The notes beneath the pieces are model-generated. The model was not told where the DNA came from, ran no database searches, and worked only from the letters and a program-made list of their open reading frames with translations. The position numbers were made by a program, and so were the translations under genes. A DNA stretch of 64,000 bases, taken from Armatimonadetes bacterium Uphvl-Ar2. Lineage in GTDB: Bacteria > Armatimonadota > Fimbriimonadia > Fimbriimonadales > Fimbriimonadaceae. Shown here piece after piece: positions 7,810-15,599 of this stretch; the first letter of the stretch is position 1; the number at the start of each line of letters is the position of its first letter. The DNA lies in the NCBI GenBank assembly GCA_002162095.1, contig CP021424.1, positions 744,001 through 808,000 of the forward strand. Reading direction: 5' to 3'.

Positions 7810-8988
7810 TTAGCCAGGTCTAATGATTCGCATCAATATGCCTGTATGCCCGGACCACATTTGCCCGCCTGGCATTGGGGTAACCCAATCCTCTCCGCAA
7901 TCGGCGTAAAGCATGAGAGTTCCCGTCAGGCTCTCTTCCACTGTAAGATCCTGCCAAACGGGGCCGAATCGCCTCGCGATAATGGGAACGTTCATAAGTT
8001 CTGCTCGCGTAAACTTCGCCCTGCCATCGTCGCCAATGCGCTCCGCAAGTTCTTGAGGGAAACCCTCTTCCATCAAGCCCTTGATGACCAATTCCCGATA
8101 GGTTTTCGTGGCATCCTTGACAATCGCACGGCGGTCCTGAACGAAGAACGGAATCGTATCAAGAACCTCGCGCATTCCCTCCAAGATTTCCGTAGTCGTG
8201 AACTTACCTTTCAAGAAAACTTTGGGTTCTCCGAGCCGCGCGTCGTAGCGGCACGTGTATCCCATTCCGGAGAGAATGGCTACAATCTGTTGAACGGACA
8301 ATAACCGACCTTCGCCGAAATCCAGTGACTTTGGAAGCTCCTCAGTAGTTGTCTTCGGCGTCATCCACTCTGCTTGTCCAGATGGTCGTATACTTGGCTG
8401 CCGATTATCCTTCTCAGGAATCGTAAAGAATGTCCGATCTTCTCCCTGATCAAGAATCGTAATTCTGGCCTTAATGAAGAGAGGAACATCCTTCCGGTCT
8501 TGAACGGCCTGATTCACACTAGCGTTGGTCCGTGTGACAGACAAGATTAACTCGTGCTCGTCCGCCGTAAGCTGCTGAAAGCTTAGACCCTTAAACAACG
8601 CGTCCGACCGAGTCCGGACGAAATCCCACAGTCCGGCCCCTTCCCCGACTGCCATCAAGGAAGGTACGTCCTTCCGTCTCGCCAAAACATCCGCGCGGCC
8701 CACCACCACATGGCGGCGCAGCGACATCTGGGCGACTTCCGCCAGGCTTTCCGCCCGGATCGTCCCGTCCTCCGCTGTGCTGACATCGGACGGATACCAG
8801 TTATGCGCATCGAGAATCAGTGGCCCTGGGTGGGCAACCCAAAGCTCGCGCAGTTCATCCTGATTGAGTGTGGATCCGGTATCAACAGGGGTGGACGACT
8901 GACTCTGCGATCTTGCTGATTGACCGAGGGAAACCCCGAAAAGGCAGCAACAAAATGCAATCAGGTAGGTGATACGTAAGATCGACAT
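7810..8988 (-). CDS. Family A secreted protein A2
   Basis: This 392-aa exported paralogue of A1 has about 17 substitutions in roughly 350 mature residues. ATG 8988 follows TTGGAGTCTGGAA, a good ribosome site, and gives the signal peptide MSILRITYLIAFCCCLFGVS. The frame stays open to 9030, but the longer start has no such site. All family blocks are present: HPGPLILDAHNW, VGRADVLARR, LDFGEGRLL, RYDARLGEPKVFLKG and FFVQDRR. Its signal peptide and upstream region are unrelated to those of A1, and it has no B partner, so it probably uses a different promoter. The function is unknown. Confidence 0.8.
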   Translation of the reverse strand: MSILRITYLIAFCCCLFGVSLGQSARSQSQSSTPVDTGSTLNQDELRELWVAHPGPLILDAHNWYPSDVSTAEDGTIRAESLAEVAQMSLRRHVVVGRADVLARRKDVPSLMAVGEGAGLWDFVRTRSDALFKGLSFQQLTADEHELILSVTRTNASVNQAVQDRKDVPLFIKARITILDQGEDRTFFTIPEKDNRQPSIRPSGQAEWMTPKTTTEELPKSLDFGEGRLLSVQQIVAILSGMGYTCRYDARLGEPKVFLKGKFTTTEILEGMREVLDTIPFFVQDRRAIVKDATKTYRELVIKGLMEEGFPQELAERIGDDGRAKFTRAELMNVPIIARRFGPVWQDLTVEESLTGTLMLYADCGEDWVTPMPGGQMWSGHTGILMRIIRPG

Positions 8989-9083
8989 TTCCAGACTCCA
9001 ACGAGTTGGCAGTCTAGCACTATCCAACACGCTCTCGGCAAGCTCAATTCAGACAAAAATCTTGGCCAGCGACCAATTTGAAC

Positions 9084-10091
9084 CTAAGTCGGCTTTCCCA
9101 CCGACGACAAATCCATGTCGCTGCTGTGCCCGGGGAACAGCTTCGCGTTCGGGTCCAGGTGCTGCTTGGCCACGCACACCGCGGTAGCCGCTTCGCCCAC
9201 CCCCGTCGCGATCAGTTTTATCTTCCCTTCAAACGTGCAGACATCCCCCACCGCAAACACCCCCGGTAGGTTGGTGCGATACAGATGATCCACCTCAATC
9301 TGGTTCTTGGTGATCGTCATCCCCCAATCCTTGAGCGGCCCCAGGGACGACTTAAACCCGATATTCACAATCACTTGATCGCACGCCACATCCTCAAAGC
9401 TCTTCTCGGTGGTGTGTTGCAGCGTCACCCCGGTCAGGGCTCCCGGCGCCCCGTGCAGCGCCGTCACTTGCTGCCACAGCAAGAACTCGATCCCCAAATT
9501 CTGCGCCGCCCGCACGCTCTCTTCGTGCGCGCGGAACTGGTCGCGCCGGTGCACCAGCCGCACCCGCTGCGCCACGGGGTGCAGGGCCAGCGCCCAGTCG
9601 AAGGCGCTATCCCCGCCCCCCACAATCAGCACATCCCGGTCGCGGAACGTCTCCAGGCTCCGCACGCCGTAGTACACGCCCTGGTTCTCCCAGTCCGCTT
9701 CACCTTCCAGGCCAATCCGAGTCGGAGAAAAAGCCCCCGCCCCCGCCGCCACGATGATGGTGCGGGTAGGCAGAGCCACGCCCGAGGTGGTGGTGATGAC
9801 ATACCCCTCCTCATCCGCCGCCAGGTGGTCGGCCGTCTCGCCCAGCACCAGGTCGGGGTGGAACTGCGTCCCCTGCTGAATCAAATCGCGCGCCAAATCC
9901 TTGGCCAGCACGGCCGGGAACCCCGGCATATCGTAAACGTACTTCTCCGGGTAGAGCGCGGTGAGCTGCCCGCCCAGTTCGGGCAAGCTATCCAGAATCC
10001 GCACCGACATCCCGCGCAGCCCGGCGTAGAAGGCGGCAAACAGGCCGGTGGGGCCGCCCCCAATGATCGTGACGTCCACTCGATCGTGCAT
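9084..10091 (-). CDS. Ferredoxin-NADP reductase, type 2 (TrxB-like flavoprotein)
   Basis: This 335-aa flavoprotein transfers electrons between NADPH and ferredoxin or flavodoxin. It has two nucleotide-binding Rossmann motifs: IIGGGPTGLFAA near the N-terminus for FAD and VLIVGGGDSAFDWA mid-protein for NADPH. The C-terminal FAD segment reads GVFAVGDVCTFEGKIKLIATGVGEA. It lacks the CxxC redox centre of thioredoxin reductase, which places it in the YumC/type 2 FNR group. The frame opens at a TTG (10100), but ATG 10091 gives the canonical N-terminus. Its last codons lie inside the word shared with the duplication remnant at 7386-7413. Confidence 0.9.
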   Translation of the reverse strand: MHDRVDVTIIGGGPTGLFAAFYAGLRGMSVRILDSLPELGGQLTALYPEKYVYDMPGFPAVLAKDLARDLIQQGTQFHPDLVLGETADHLAADEEGYVITTTSGVALPTRTIIVAAGAGAFSPTRIGLEGEADWENQGVYYGVRSLETFRDRDVLIVGGGDSAFDWALALHPVAQRVRLVHRRDQFRAHEESVRAAQNLGIEFLLWQQVTALHGAPGALTGVTLQHTTEKSFEDVACDQVIVNIGFKSSLGPLKDWGMTITKNQIEVDHLYRTNLPGVFAVGDVCTFEGKIKLIATGVGEAATAVCVAKQHLDPNAKLFPGHSSDMDLSSVGKPT

Positions 10092-10163
10092 CCCTCTCAA
10101 TTTACGCCCCCGCGCGGTTCCCCCGTCCGACCCAGGGGGCCATCGGCCTTGCCCGCAGGCAAC

Positions 10164-10196
10164 AAAAAGCCCCCGCTCCAGCGTTGGAGCGAGGGC
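10164..10196 (-). terminator. Rho-independent terminator after the PrsA-like gene
   Basis: On the minus strand a GC-rich hairpin (CGCTCCA paired with TGGAGCG, extended by CCC/GGG) is followed by TTTTTG. It lies 32 bases past the stop of the lipoprotein gene at 10228. Confidence 0.8.
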
Positions 10197-10227
10197 GAGG
10201 AGAACCAGGGGAGAGCCAATCGGCGGG

Positions 10228-11259
10228 TTAATTGCCGGCGGTAGTGCCGGTCTTGGCTTCTTGTTCCTTCAGCGCTTCGCCGAAGGTTTCCATGAAGCGT
10301 TCCCACATGCCCTTCAGGTAGCTCTTGTCCACGGTGACCGTGCTGTCCTTCAGGCGCTTGGCGATGCGGTCGTTGAGGTCCACCGCCTGGGCGCCCTGAG
10401 CCTTGGCGAGGTCGCGGCGGATGCGCTCGCGGCGCTCCTTGGTGATCTCGATCTTGCTCTCTTGGGTGCGGCGTTCCACCAGGTACTTCACCTGTTCGTT
10501 GTCGGCCAGCTTGATCCAGGCGGTGGCGCGGCCCGGAGCCGTGGTGGTCAGGCCCGTATAGAGCGTGCGCACCACCGGGGCGGCCACCTGCGCCTTCATG
10601 GCGGTCAGGTTCAGTTCGCTGCGGCTGGGCACGTTCTGGGGGTTCACTTCGCGGGCCACGTCGGTGAAGTTGCGGCCTTGGCTCAGAAGGTTGTCGGCGC
10701 GCTGCTTGCTGCGCTCATCACGCACCACAATCTGCACCACTTCGGCCATCGCAGGCTTCAGGAACGCGTTGGGGCTGTCCTTAATGAACTTGTCCACTTG
10801 CTGGTCGCTGATCTTGATGCCTTCGGTCAGCAGGTGCTCTTGGGCCAGGTCCACACGGATGGACTGGCGGATCTGCTCCATGGTCAGGCCACGGGCCTGC
10901 AGGTTCTTTACGTAGCCCGGGTTGATCTTTTCGAGCGTGGCGATTTCGGCCTGCACGGCGGTGTCGTCCAGCTTGAAGCCCTTGTCTCGCGCCATCTGAA
11001 TGATGAGCTTTTGCGTGACGAGGTCTTGCAAGGCCTGGAAGGCGATGGTGTTGGCCACAGGGACCTCAAGCTGTCGGTTGTCCACCACCACGCGGACGGT
11101 GGGCTTCGTCTCGATGTGCTTGATGAACTCTTCCATGGTGATGGGGTCACCGTTCACGGTCGCAAGGGTTTCTTCTCCCCGGTTGCAACCGGTGAGGGCC
11201 AGGGCCGCCAGAGCGGCGGCGGTCCAAAGTCCATACTTTCCAAACATAATGCTATTCAT
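10228..11259 (-). CDS. PrsA/SurA-like peptidyl-prolyl isomerase lipoprotein
   Basis: This 343-aa protein has a lipoprotein signal ending in the lipobox LALTGC, so it should be anchored to a membrane facing the periplasm. The frame extends upstream to 11373, but ATG 11259 (MNSIMFGKYGLW) starts the signal and is preceded by GGGAG. After the lipobox, TLATVNGDPITMEEF is the typical SurA/PrsA N-terminal entry, followed by a helical chaperone region. A degenerate parvulin domain (VVQIVVRDERSKQRADNLL, then GRNFTDVAREVNPQNVP) and a charged helical tail follow. It probably assists folding of exported proteins. The isomerase motif is weak, so a pure chaperone is possible. Confidence 0.82.
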   Translation of the reverse strand: MNSIMFGKYGLWTAAALAALALTGCNRGEETLATVNGDPITMEEFIKHIETKPTVRVVVDNRQLEVPVANTIAFQALQDLVTQKLIIQMARDKGFKLDDTAVQAEIATLEKINPGYVKNLQARGLTMEQIRQSIRVDLAQEHLLTEGIKISDQQVDKFIKDSPNAFLKPAMAEVVQIVVRDERSKQRADNLLSQGRNFTDVAREVNPQNVPSRSELNLTAMKAQVAAPVVRTLYTGLTTTAPGRATAWIKLADNEQVKYLVERRTQESKIEITKERRERIRRDLAKAQGAQAVDLNDRIAKRLKDSTVTVDKSYLKGMWERFMETFGEALKEQEAKTGTTAGN

Positions 11260-11399
11260 GGCTCCCGCAAGGGGGTGAGCGGAGATCGCTCCACTCGTCA
11301 CAACACATTTGGCGCAAAGTTCGTGCCAGATGGGCCGGACCCTGGTAAGGATACCGGGATTCGGCGGGCCCATTGGGCGTACGGGAGGCTAGGGCGAAG

Positions 11400-12602
11400 C
11401 TACGGCGCCGGAAGGCCGTGACCTAGCGCACCTTGGCTCACAGTTATCCCATCTGCCCGCAAAGAACTCCAAATGAAGCCTGGATCACACCAGAATCGAA
11501 GCCCAACTTCCATCCGAATCACTTGGTCAGCCTCCCTTTCCTCGCTGCTCATTCTCGCCTTAAGCGGCTCAACCTCGCGAAACTCTTTCTTCGTAGCCAC
11601 GATTTCGTAAACCATCGTGGCCGTCGGCAATTCGAGCCGCTCCGCCAGAGATGGGGGGAATCCCCTTTTGATCAATGCCGCGACCAACATTTCCCGGTAT
11701 CTGGCCGGCATATGGTTCCTTTGGGCGCGCAGGTCTTGGGCAGACATGGGAATGGTTTGCAACACCTCCCTCAATGACTCCAAAATTTCGCCGACTTCAA
11801 AAACACCCTTCACGAAGATCGGAGAGCCCTCGATTCGCGCATCGTAGCGAACGGAGTATCCGAGCTCAGCCACACGTCCGATCAGTTCACGAGTCGTCAA
11901 CATCTCGCCGCCGCCAAAATCGAGGGTAAGAGCCTCCGGCTGAGGAACGGCACGCGGTGCTGCCCATGCAGGATTACCCGTGGGCGCGTTTACGACTGCT
12001 TCATGAATCCGAAATCCTCCGACCGAGCGTAACTGACCATTCTCCATCCAAGACATGCTCGCACCGAGCACCATGGGGGCGGTTGAATTGTTCCGAAGTG
12101 CGTGAAGAAAGGCGGGCGATGAGAATCCCACATCGGTCCACAATTCACGCTCGTCGGCCGTGAACTGATTGAGGGGCAGCCCTTCGAGCAAAGCGTCAAA
12201 GCGCTGACTGGCAAAAGCGTAAAGGGAGTGGGGTCGGCCCATGCGCAAGGAGGGGCTGACTTCGAGCCGCCGGGCGAACACATCGGCTCGCCCCACCTGG
12301 ATGTATCGCCGCTTCCCGGCCTGGGCTATCACTTTGAGGTCCGGCTCCCGAATCACTCGGTCACCATCCATCACGGTTTCGTTAGGGAGCCAGTCATTGG
12401 CGTCCACCATCAGCGGACCGGGGTGCAGGGACCACTCTTGTTTGACCCGGGCGATAACATCGCGGGCAAACTCACCTTCCTCCTGAGCGCTTGACTGGGC
12501 CATGCCGAGAGACGGAACGAGCCCGGTAAGAACAATGGTCGCCAAAAACGCGATCCGCTGGTAAGCGTGGTGTCGAGTCATCACCCCTTCCCCAAAAGGC
12601 AT
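11400..12602 (-). CDS. Family A secreted protein A3
   Basis: This exported protein of about 400 aa is a diverged paralogue of A1 and A2. It keeps HPGPLMVDANDW, VGRADVFARR, LDFGGGEML and RYDARIEGSPIFVKGVF, followed by EILESLREVLQTIP. ATG 12602 follows TTTGGAGTCAGA, very like the site before A2; the internal ATG 12581 (MTRHHAYQRIAFLATIVL) would give a shorter, more typical signal peptide and also has a purine-rich stretch upstream. It lies 83 nt downstream of A4 on the same strand, probably in one transcript B2-A4-A3. GC is lower than in the genes flanking the region. The function is unknown. Confidence 0.75.
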   Translation of the reverse strand: MPFGEGVMTRHHAYQRIAFLATIVLTGLVPSLGMAQSSAQEEGEFARDVIARVKQEWSLHPGPLMVDANDWLPNETVMDGDRVIREPDLKVIAQAGKRRYIQVGRADVFARRLEVSPSLRMGRPHSLYAFASQRFDALLEGLPLNQFTADERELWTDVGFSSPAFLHALRNNSTAPMVLGASMSWMENGQLRSVGGFRIHEAVVNAPTGNPAWAAPRAVPQPEALTLDFGGGEMLTTRELIGRVAELGYSVRYDARIEGSPIFVKGVFEVGEILESLREVLQTIPMSAQDLRAQRNHMPARYREMLVAALIKRGFPPSLAERLELPTATMVYEIVATKKEFREVEPLKARMSSEEREADQVIRMEVGLRFWCDPGFIWSSLRADGITVSQGALGHGLPAP

Positions 12603-12685
12603 TCTGACTCCAAAGACGACGAGAAGCGAACCGAAGTTACAGGTGGCTTCGATCTACCTACGACTCCGGCGGCTCCAAGACAGCT

Positions 12686-13858
12686 CTATCCAGGAGTAAC
12701 GATGAGCTGGAAGACGCCCCTAACTCCCTGTTGAATGCCCGTGTATGGCGACGTTGAAACCCAGGTCTCCTCAGTATCCATGTGAAGCATGATTTTGACC
12801 GACACATTCAAACGCTCGTTGCGATTACCCCACCTTGCTTCATAGCCTTGCTTCATTCGAGGAAAGCTCATGAGTTCCTGCATCGTAGCCTTCAAGGTCC
12901 CATCATTCTCAATCCGCTCACACAGGGCGGGCGGGAAGCCGTGTTCCTCCAGCAGACTCTTTGCCATGTCGCGGTAGGTGGCCTGAGCAGTCCCTGCCAC
13001 ATTTCTACGATCCTGAACAAACAAGGGGATCGTTTGGGCAACCTCAGCAAGGGACTGCAATAGCTCTTGCACCTCAAATGTGCCTTTCAAAAAGAGCTTT
13101 GATTCAGCGAGGCGGGCATCGTAACGCACGACAAAACCTCTTTCATTGAGCATCGAAGCCAAGAGGCGAATGGAGATGAGCCGTCCATCACCAAAATCAA
13201 TCGCTTCGCTGCTTTGGACACCAAGCGGCCTTTCACTGGCCCACGTCGGACGGCCAGCTGGCATTTCCGAGTTCTTGCGAATCGGGCTTGAAGTACTGAA
13301 TCGCAGCGCTTCTTCGCCGAGAGAACTTGTCCAAACCAGATAGGGGAATAGCTTGAATTCGCCTTCTCCCCGATTCAGGATCCTACGCTGGGCGGAAGGC
13401 ACTTGAGCCGTCGTGCTCGCTAGCATTTCAACTTCTTCCGCACTCAACTCCTTTAGCGGCATTCCCTTCTTGAGCAGAGGGGCACGTGCAACGACAAAAT
13501 CCCATATCGAACCTATGCGACCGGCTTGGCGCCACGCACTTGCGTCAATGAGTCGGGCAAACACGTCCGCCCGCCCAATGCGCTTCCAGCGTCGGTTCTC
13601 AACTTGCGCGATTTTCGCCAGGTCCGGCTCGCATATACGCTGCTCCGAATCACTCATCGATTCCGGGCCGACCCAGTTCAATGCATCAAGCATTAAAGGC
13701 CCGGGGTGGTACTCCCACTGCTTTTTGAGTACAGCAATCGGGATGTATCCCAGGTCAGATTGAGATGGGGAACCGCCGGGTTCCTGTAATGTTCCCCTGG
13801 CAACCCCTGCAGCACCAAATGCAAGGAGTAGCGGAACAATAACTGACTTCCTTGTCAC
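12686..13858 (-). CDS. Family A secreted protein A4
   Basis: This 390-aa exported paralogue starts at a GTG (13858) preceded by GAGGAG at ideal spacing; that ribosome site sits in the last codons of B2, only 3 nt from the B2 stop, so the two are translationally coupled. The signal peptide is MTRKSVIVPLLLAFGAAGVA. The family blocks are HPGPLMLDALNW, IGRADVFARL, IDFGDGRLIS and RYDARLAESKLFLKGTF, then QTIPLFVQDRR. It is clearly diverged from A1/A2 outside these blocks. The function is unknown. Confidence 0.78.
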   Translation of the reverse strand: MTRKSVIVPLLLAFGAAGVARGTLQEPGGSPSQSDLGYIPIAVLKKQWEYHPGPLMLDALNWVGPESMSDSEQRICEPDLAKIAQVENRRWKRIGRADVFARLIDASAWRQAGRIGSIWDFVVARAPLLKKGMPLKELSAEEVEMLASTTAQVPSAQRRILNRGEGEFKLFPYLVWTSSLGEEALRFSTSSPIRKNSEMPAGRPTWASERPLGVQSSEAIDFGDGRLISIRLLASMLNERGFVVRYDARLAESKLFLKGTFEVQELLQSLAEVAQTIPLFVQDRRNVAGTAQATYRDMAKSLLEEHGFPPALCERIENDGTLKATMQELMSFPRMKQGYEARWGNRNERLNVSVKIMLHMDTEETWVSTSPYTGIQQGVRGVFQLIVTPG

Positions 13859-13861
13859 GTC

Positions 13862-14347
13862 TTACTCCTCAGCCGGTGGCGTGCCACCACAGCGGTTGAA
13901 AGTCATTTCGAACTCGGGCGTATTGTAGTCCATTGCCAGACTGCTCTGAGGCGTGCCCCCGACAAGAGGAGGCACAGATGTTGGGCCATAGACGTTGTTC
14001 TTCAGGTAGACGTACATGGTCCCGTAAAAGCCAACTCCTGTTGGTTTCCCCCAATTACGGATGACGAAGTCCTGTTGGAAGTTGTAAAAGATGTAAGGCC
14101 AGGGCCAAGTTGTGGGCATTGTACCGGGAGTATTGTTTTCCCACCTCGTCCACGATTTGTAGTGGATCGCTGATAGCACCGTCACCTGCGGACCCTGACA
14201 TCCGGTGTAGGGAGTAGATCCGATGTACATATACCAGGGCACGATCTGGTCATCTAATGGATGCCATTGAGCCGAAGCCACGGCTGGCACCGATGCAAGG
14301 GCAATTGCAGCAATAGTTGTACTTAGATTCCAAGCCTTACTGAGCAT
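13862..14347 (-). CDS. Family B secreted protein B2
   Basis: This 161-aa exported paralogue of B1 has a signal peptide ending near VPAVASAQ. It shares HPLDDQIVPWYMYIGSTPY, the central aromatic region, GVGFYGTMYVYLKN and the two Cys positions (TGCQG and NRCGG) with B1. It is the first gene of B2-A4-A3. The intergenic stretch from the sigma-factor stop (14401) to this start is only 53 nt and contains the conserved G8 promoter. No ribosome site precedes the ATG. The function is unknown; pairing with an A gene twice in the window suggests the two products work together. Confidence 0.75.
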   Translation of the reverse strand: MLSKAWNLSTTIAAIALASVPAVASAQWHPLDDQIVPWYMYIGSTPYTGCQGPQVTVLSAIHYKSWTRWENNTPGTMPTTWPWPYIFYNFQQDFVIRNWGKPTGVGFYGTMYVYLKNNVYGPTSVPPLVGGTPQSSLAMDYNTPEFEMTFNRCGGTPPAEE

Positions 14348-14353
14348 ATGACG

Positions 14354-14383
14354 ATGCTACCCCCCCCGGCAAGGTTGTGTCAA
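14354..14383 (-). promoter_or_regulatory. Promoter of B2-A4-A3 with G8 spacer tract
   Basis: On the minus strand a perfect TTGACA (14378-14383) is followed by an 18-nt spacer ending in eight G (14360-14367), then TAGCAT (14354-14359) and 6 nt to the ATG at 14347. The layout is identical to the B1 promoter. Upstream, both also share CAAAAAAGTT on the plus strand. Confidence 0.6.
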
Positions 14384-14400
14384 GCCTTTCGCAAAAAAGT

Positions 14401-15186
14401 TTACGCCACTTGCGGGATGCCTTGCTCGCGCATGAACGTGCGCAGGCGGCTCATGGCCTGGGTGTGCAGCTGGTACACGCGGCTTTCGCTCACCCCCAGC
14501 ACGTTCCCAATTTCTTTAAAGGTCAGCCCTTCAAAGTAATAAAGCGACACCACCAGGCGCTCGCGCTCCGGCAGTTTGTCCACGCCGGCGGCCAGGATGC
14601 GCTTGAGATCGCGGCCTTCCACTTCGTCTTCCGGCGAAGCATCCTCGTCCACGATCATCTCGATGAGGTGGAGGCTGTCTTCACCTTCGCCGCCGCTCCC
14701 CCCAATCACGTCGTCCAGGCTAAAGACATTGGTGCGTCCGGCCCGCACTTGCAGGTCCATCACTTCCTGCTCGCTCAGTTCCAGTGCATCGGCTAGCTCC
14801 CGGCGGGTGGGCGGGCGGTTGAGTTCGGTTTCCAGGCGCTGGTTGGCGCGCTCCAGGGCCTTCAGCTTCTCGCGGATGCTGCGGGGCACCCAGTCCTCGT
14901 CGCGCATCATTTCTAGGATGGCGCCACGAATCAAAGCGATGGCGTAGGTTTCAAACTTGACATCCCGGCTGGGATCGTACTGGTCCACGCTCTTGATGAG
15001 CCCAATCACACCGGCCGAAATCAGGTCATCCCGGTCCATGCCCCCCGGGGTGTTGGCCACTAAACGGCCCGCCGTGATCTTGACCAAGTAGGAGTAGTTG
15101 TCAATCAGGTCAAGACGAGCCTGCTCCTCTTTGTAGACTTTGTGGCGGATCCAAGCGCGTTGGATGGTGGCAGGAGACATGGGCAT
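14401..15186 (-). CDS. RNA polymerase sigma factor, FliA/WhiG type
   Basis: This 261-aa sigma-70 family factor of group 3 directs RNA polymerase to a specialised promoter set. Region 2 reads NYSYLVKITAGRLVANTPGGMDRDDLISAGVIGLIKSV in outline, with FETYAIALIRGAI for the -10 contact. Region 3 is LNRPPTRRELADALELS, and region 4 ends with the helix-turn-helix LTFKEIGNVLGVSESRVYQLHTQAMSRL. An acidic insert (GGSGGEGEDS) lies between regions 3 and 4, as is usual in FliA/WhiG. No flagellar genes are nearby, so its regulon is unknown. It lies directly upstream of the B2 operon on the same strand. Confidence 0.9.
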   Translation of the reverse strand: MPMSPATIQRAWIRHKVYKEEQARLDLIDNYSYLVKITAGRLVANTPGGMDRDDLISAGVIGLIKSVDQYDPSRDVKFETYAIALIRGAILEMMRDEDWVPRSIREKLKALERANQRLETELNRPPTRRELADALELSEQEVMDLQVRAGRTNVFSLDDVIGGSGGEGEDSLHLIEMIVDEDASPEDEVEGRDLKRILAAGVDKLPERERLVVSLYYFEGLTFKEIGNVLGVSESRVYQLHTQAMSRLRTFMREQGIPQVA

Positions 15187-15241
15187 GATGATCGAAAACC
15201 TAAAACTGACCTAATCGGAGTCTATCCTAATTCCAAGACGG

Positions 15242-15523
15242 CTATGCCGCCTTTGCGGTCGCAGGTTCCTCCGCAGATTCTTTGTCGGCCCCGTTCTCGT
15301 CCTCATTTTCCTCGTCTCTGAAATGGCGGACCGGCAACTGGAAGAAGGCGTTCCACAAGTGTCCCAGCACCAATCCCGCGAAATACGCGATGGCAGCGCG
15401 CTGCAAGAGGGCGAGGGACTCGGCACCCGAAAGAACGCCCGTGGCAAGGACCACGAGGGCGAGAATTCCGGCGACGATGGAAGGTTGAGGCAAGAGACGT
15501 AGGCTCCGATGAACTGAATCCAA
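15242..15523 (-). CDS. Small two-helix membrane protein
   Basis: This 93-aa protein has two hydrophobic helices (VAGILALVVLATGVLSG and AIAYFAGLVLGHLWNAFF) and a charged tail (DEENEDENGADKESAEEP). TTG 15523 is the start: AAGGA lies at good spacing before it and no ATG is available in frame. It sits between the MBL-fold gene and the sigma factor, all on the minus strand. No family is recognised. A role beside the sigma factor, such as membrane sensing, would be speculation. Confidence 0.65.
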   Translation of the reverse strand: MDSVHRSLRLLPQPSIVAGILALVVLATGVLSGAESLALLQRAAIAYFAGLVLGHLWNAFFQLPVRHFRDEENEDENGADKESAEEPATAKAA

Positions 15524-15599
15524 AGACTATCCTTGGCACATCCCCCGCAAACTTGAGGGGAAGCCTGACTTTTTTTGTTAGGTTTTTGAACTTGCGCCC

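Larger units (their letters stand above)
7414..9107. repeat. Tandem duplication unit, copy 2
   Basis: This second unit holds the GH20 3' fragment, gene A2 and the 3' end of the intact ferredoxin-NADP reductase gene. Compared with copy 1 it lacks the B gene and its promoter. The sequences diverge sharply at the signal peptide of the A gene and become similar again around the shared word GCGACCAATTTGAACCTAA (copy 1 near 7385, copy 2 near 9069). Confidence 0.8.

Noticed and set aside
10048-11421. 457-codon plus-strand frame opposite the PrsA-like gene
   Set aside because: It mirrors the minus-strand lipoprotein gene and crosses a terminator; the composition is that of an antisense frame.
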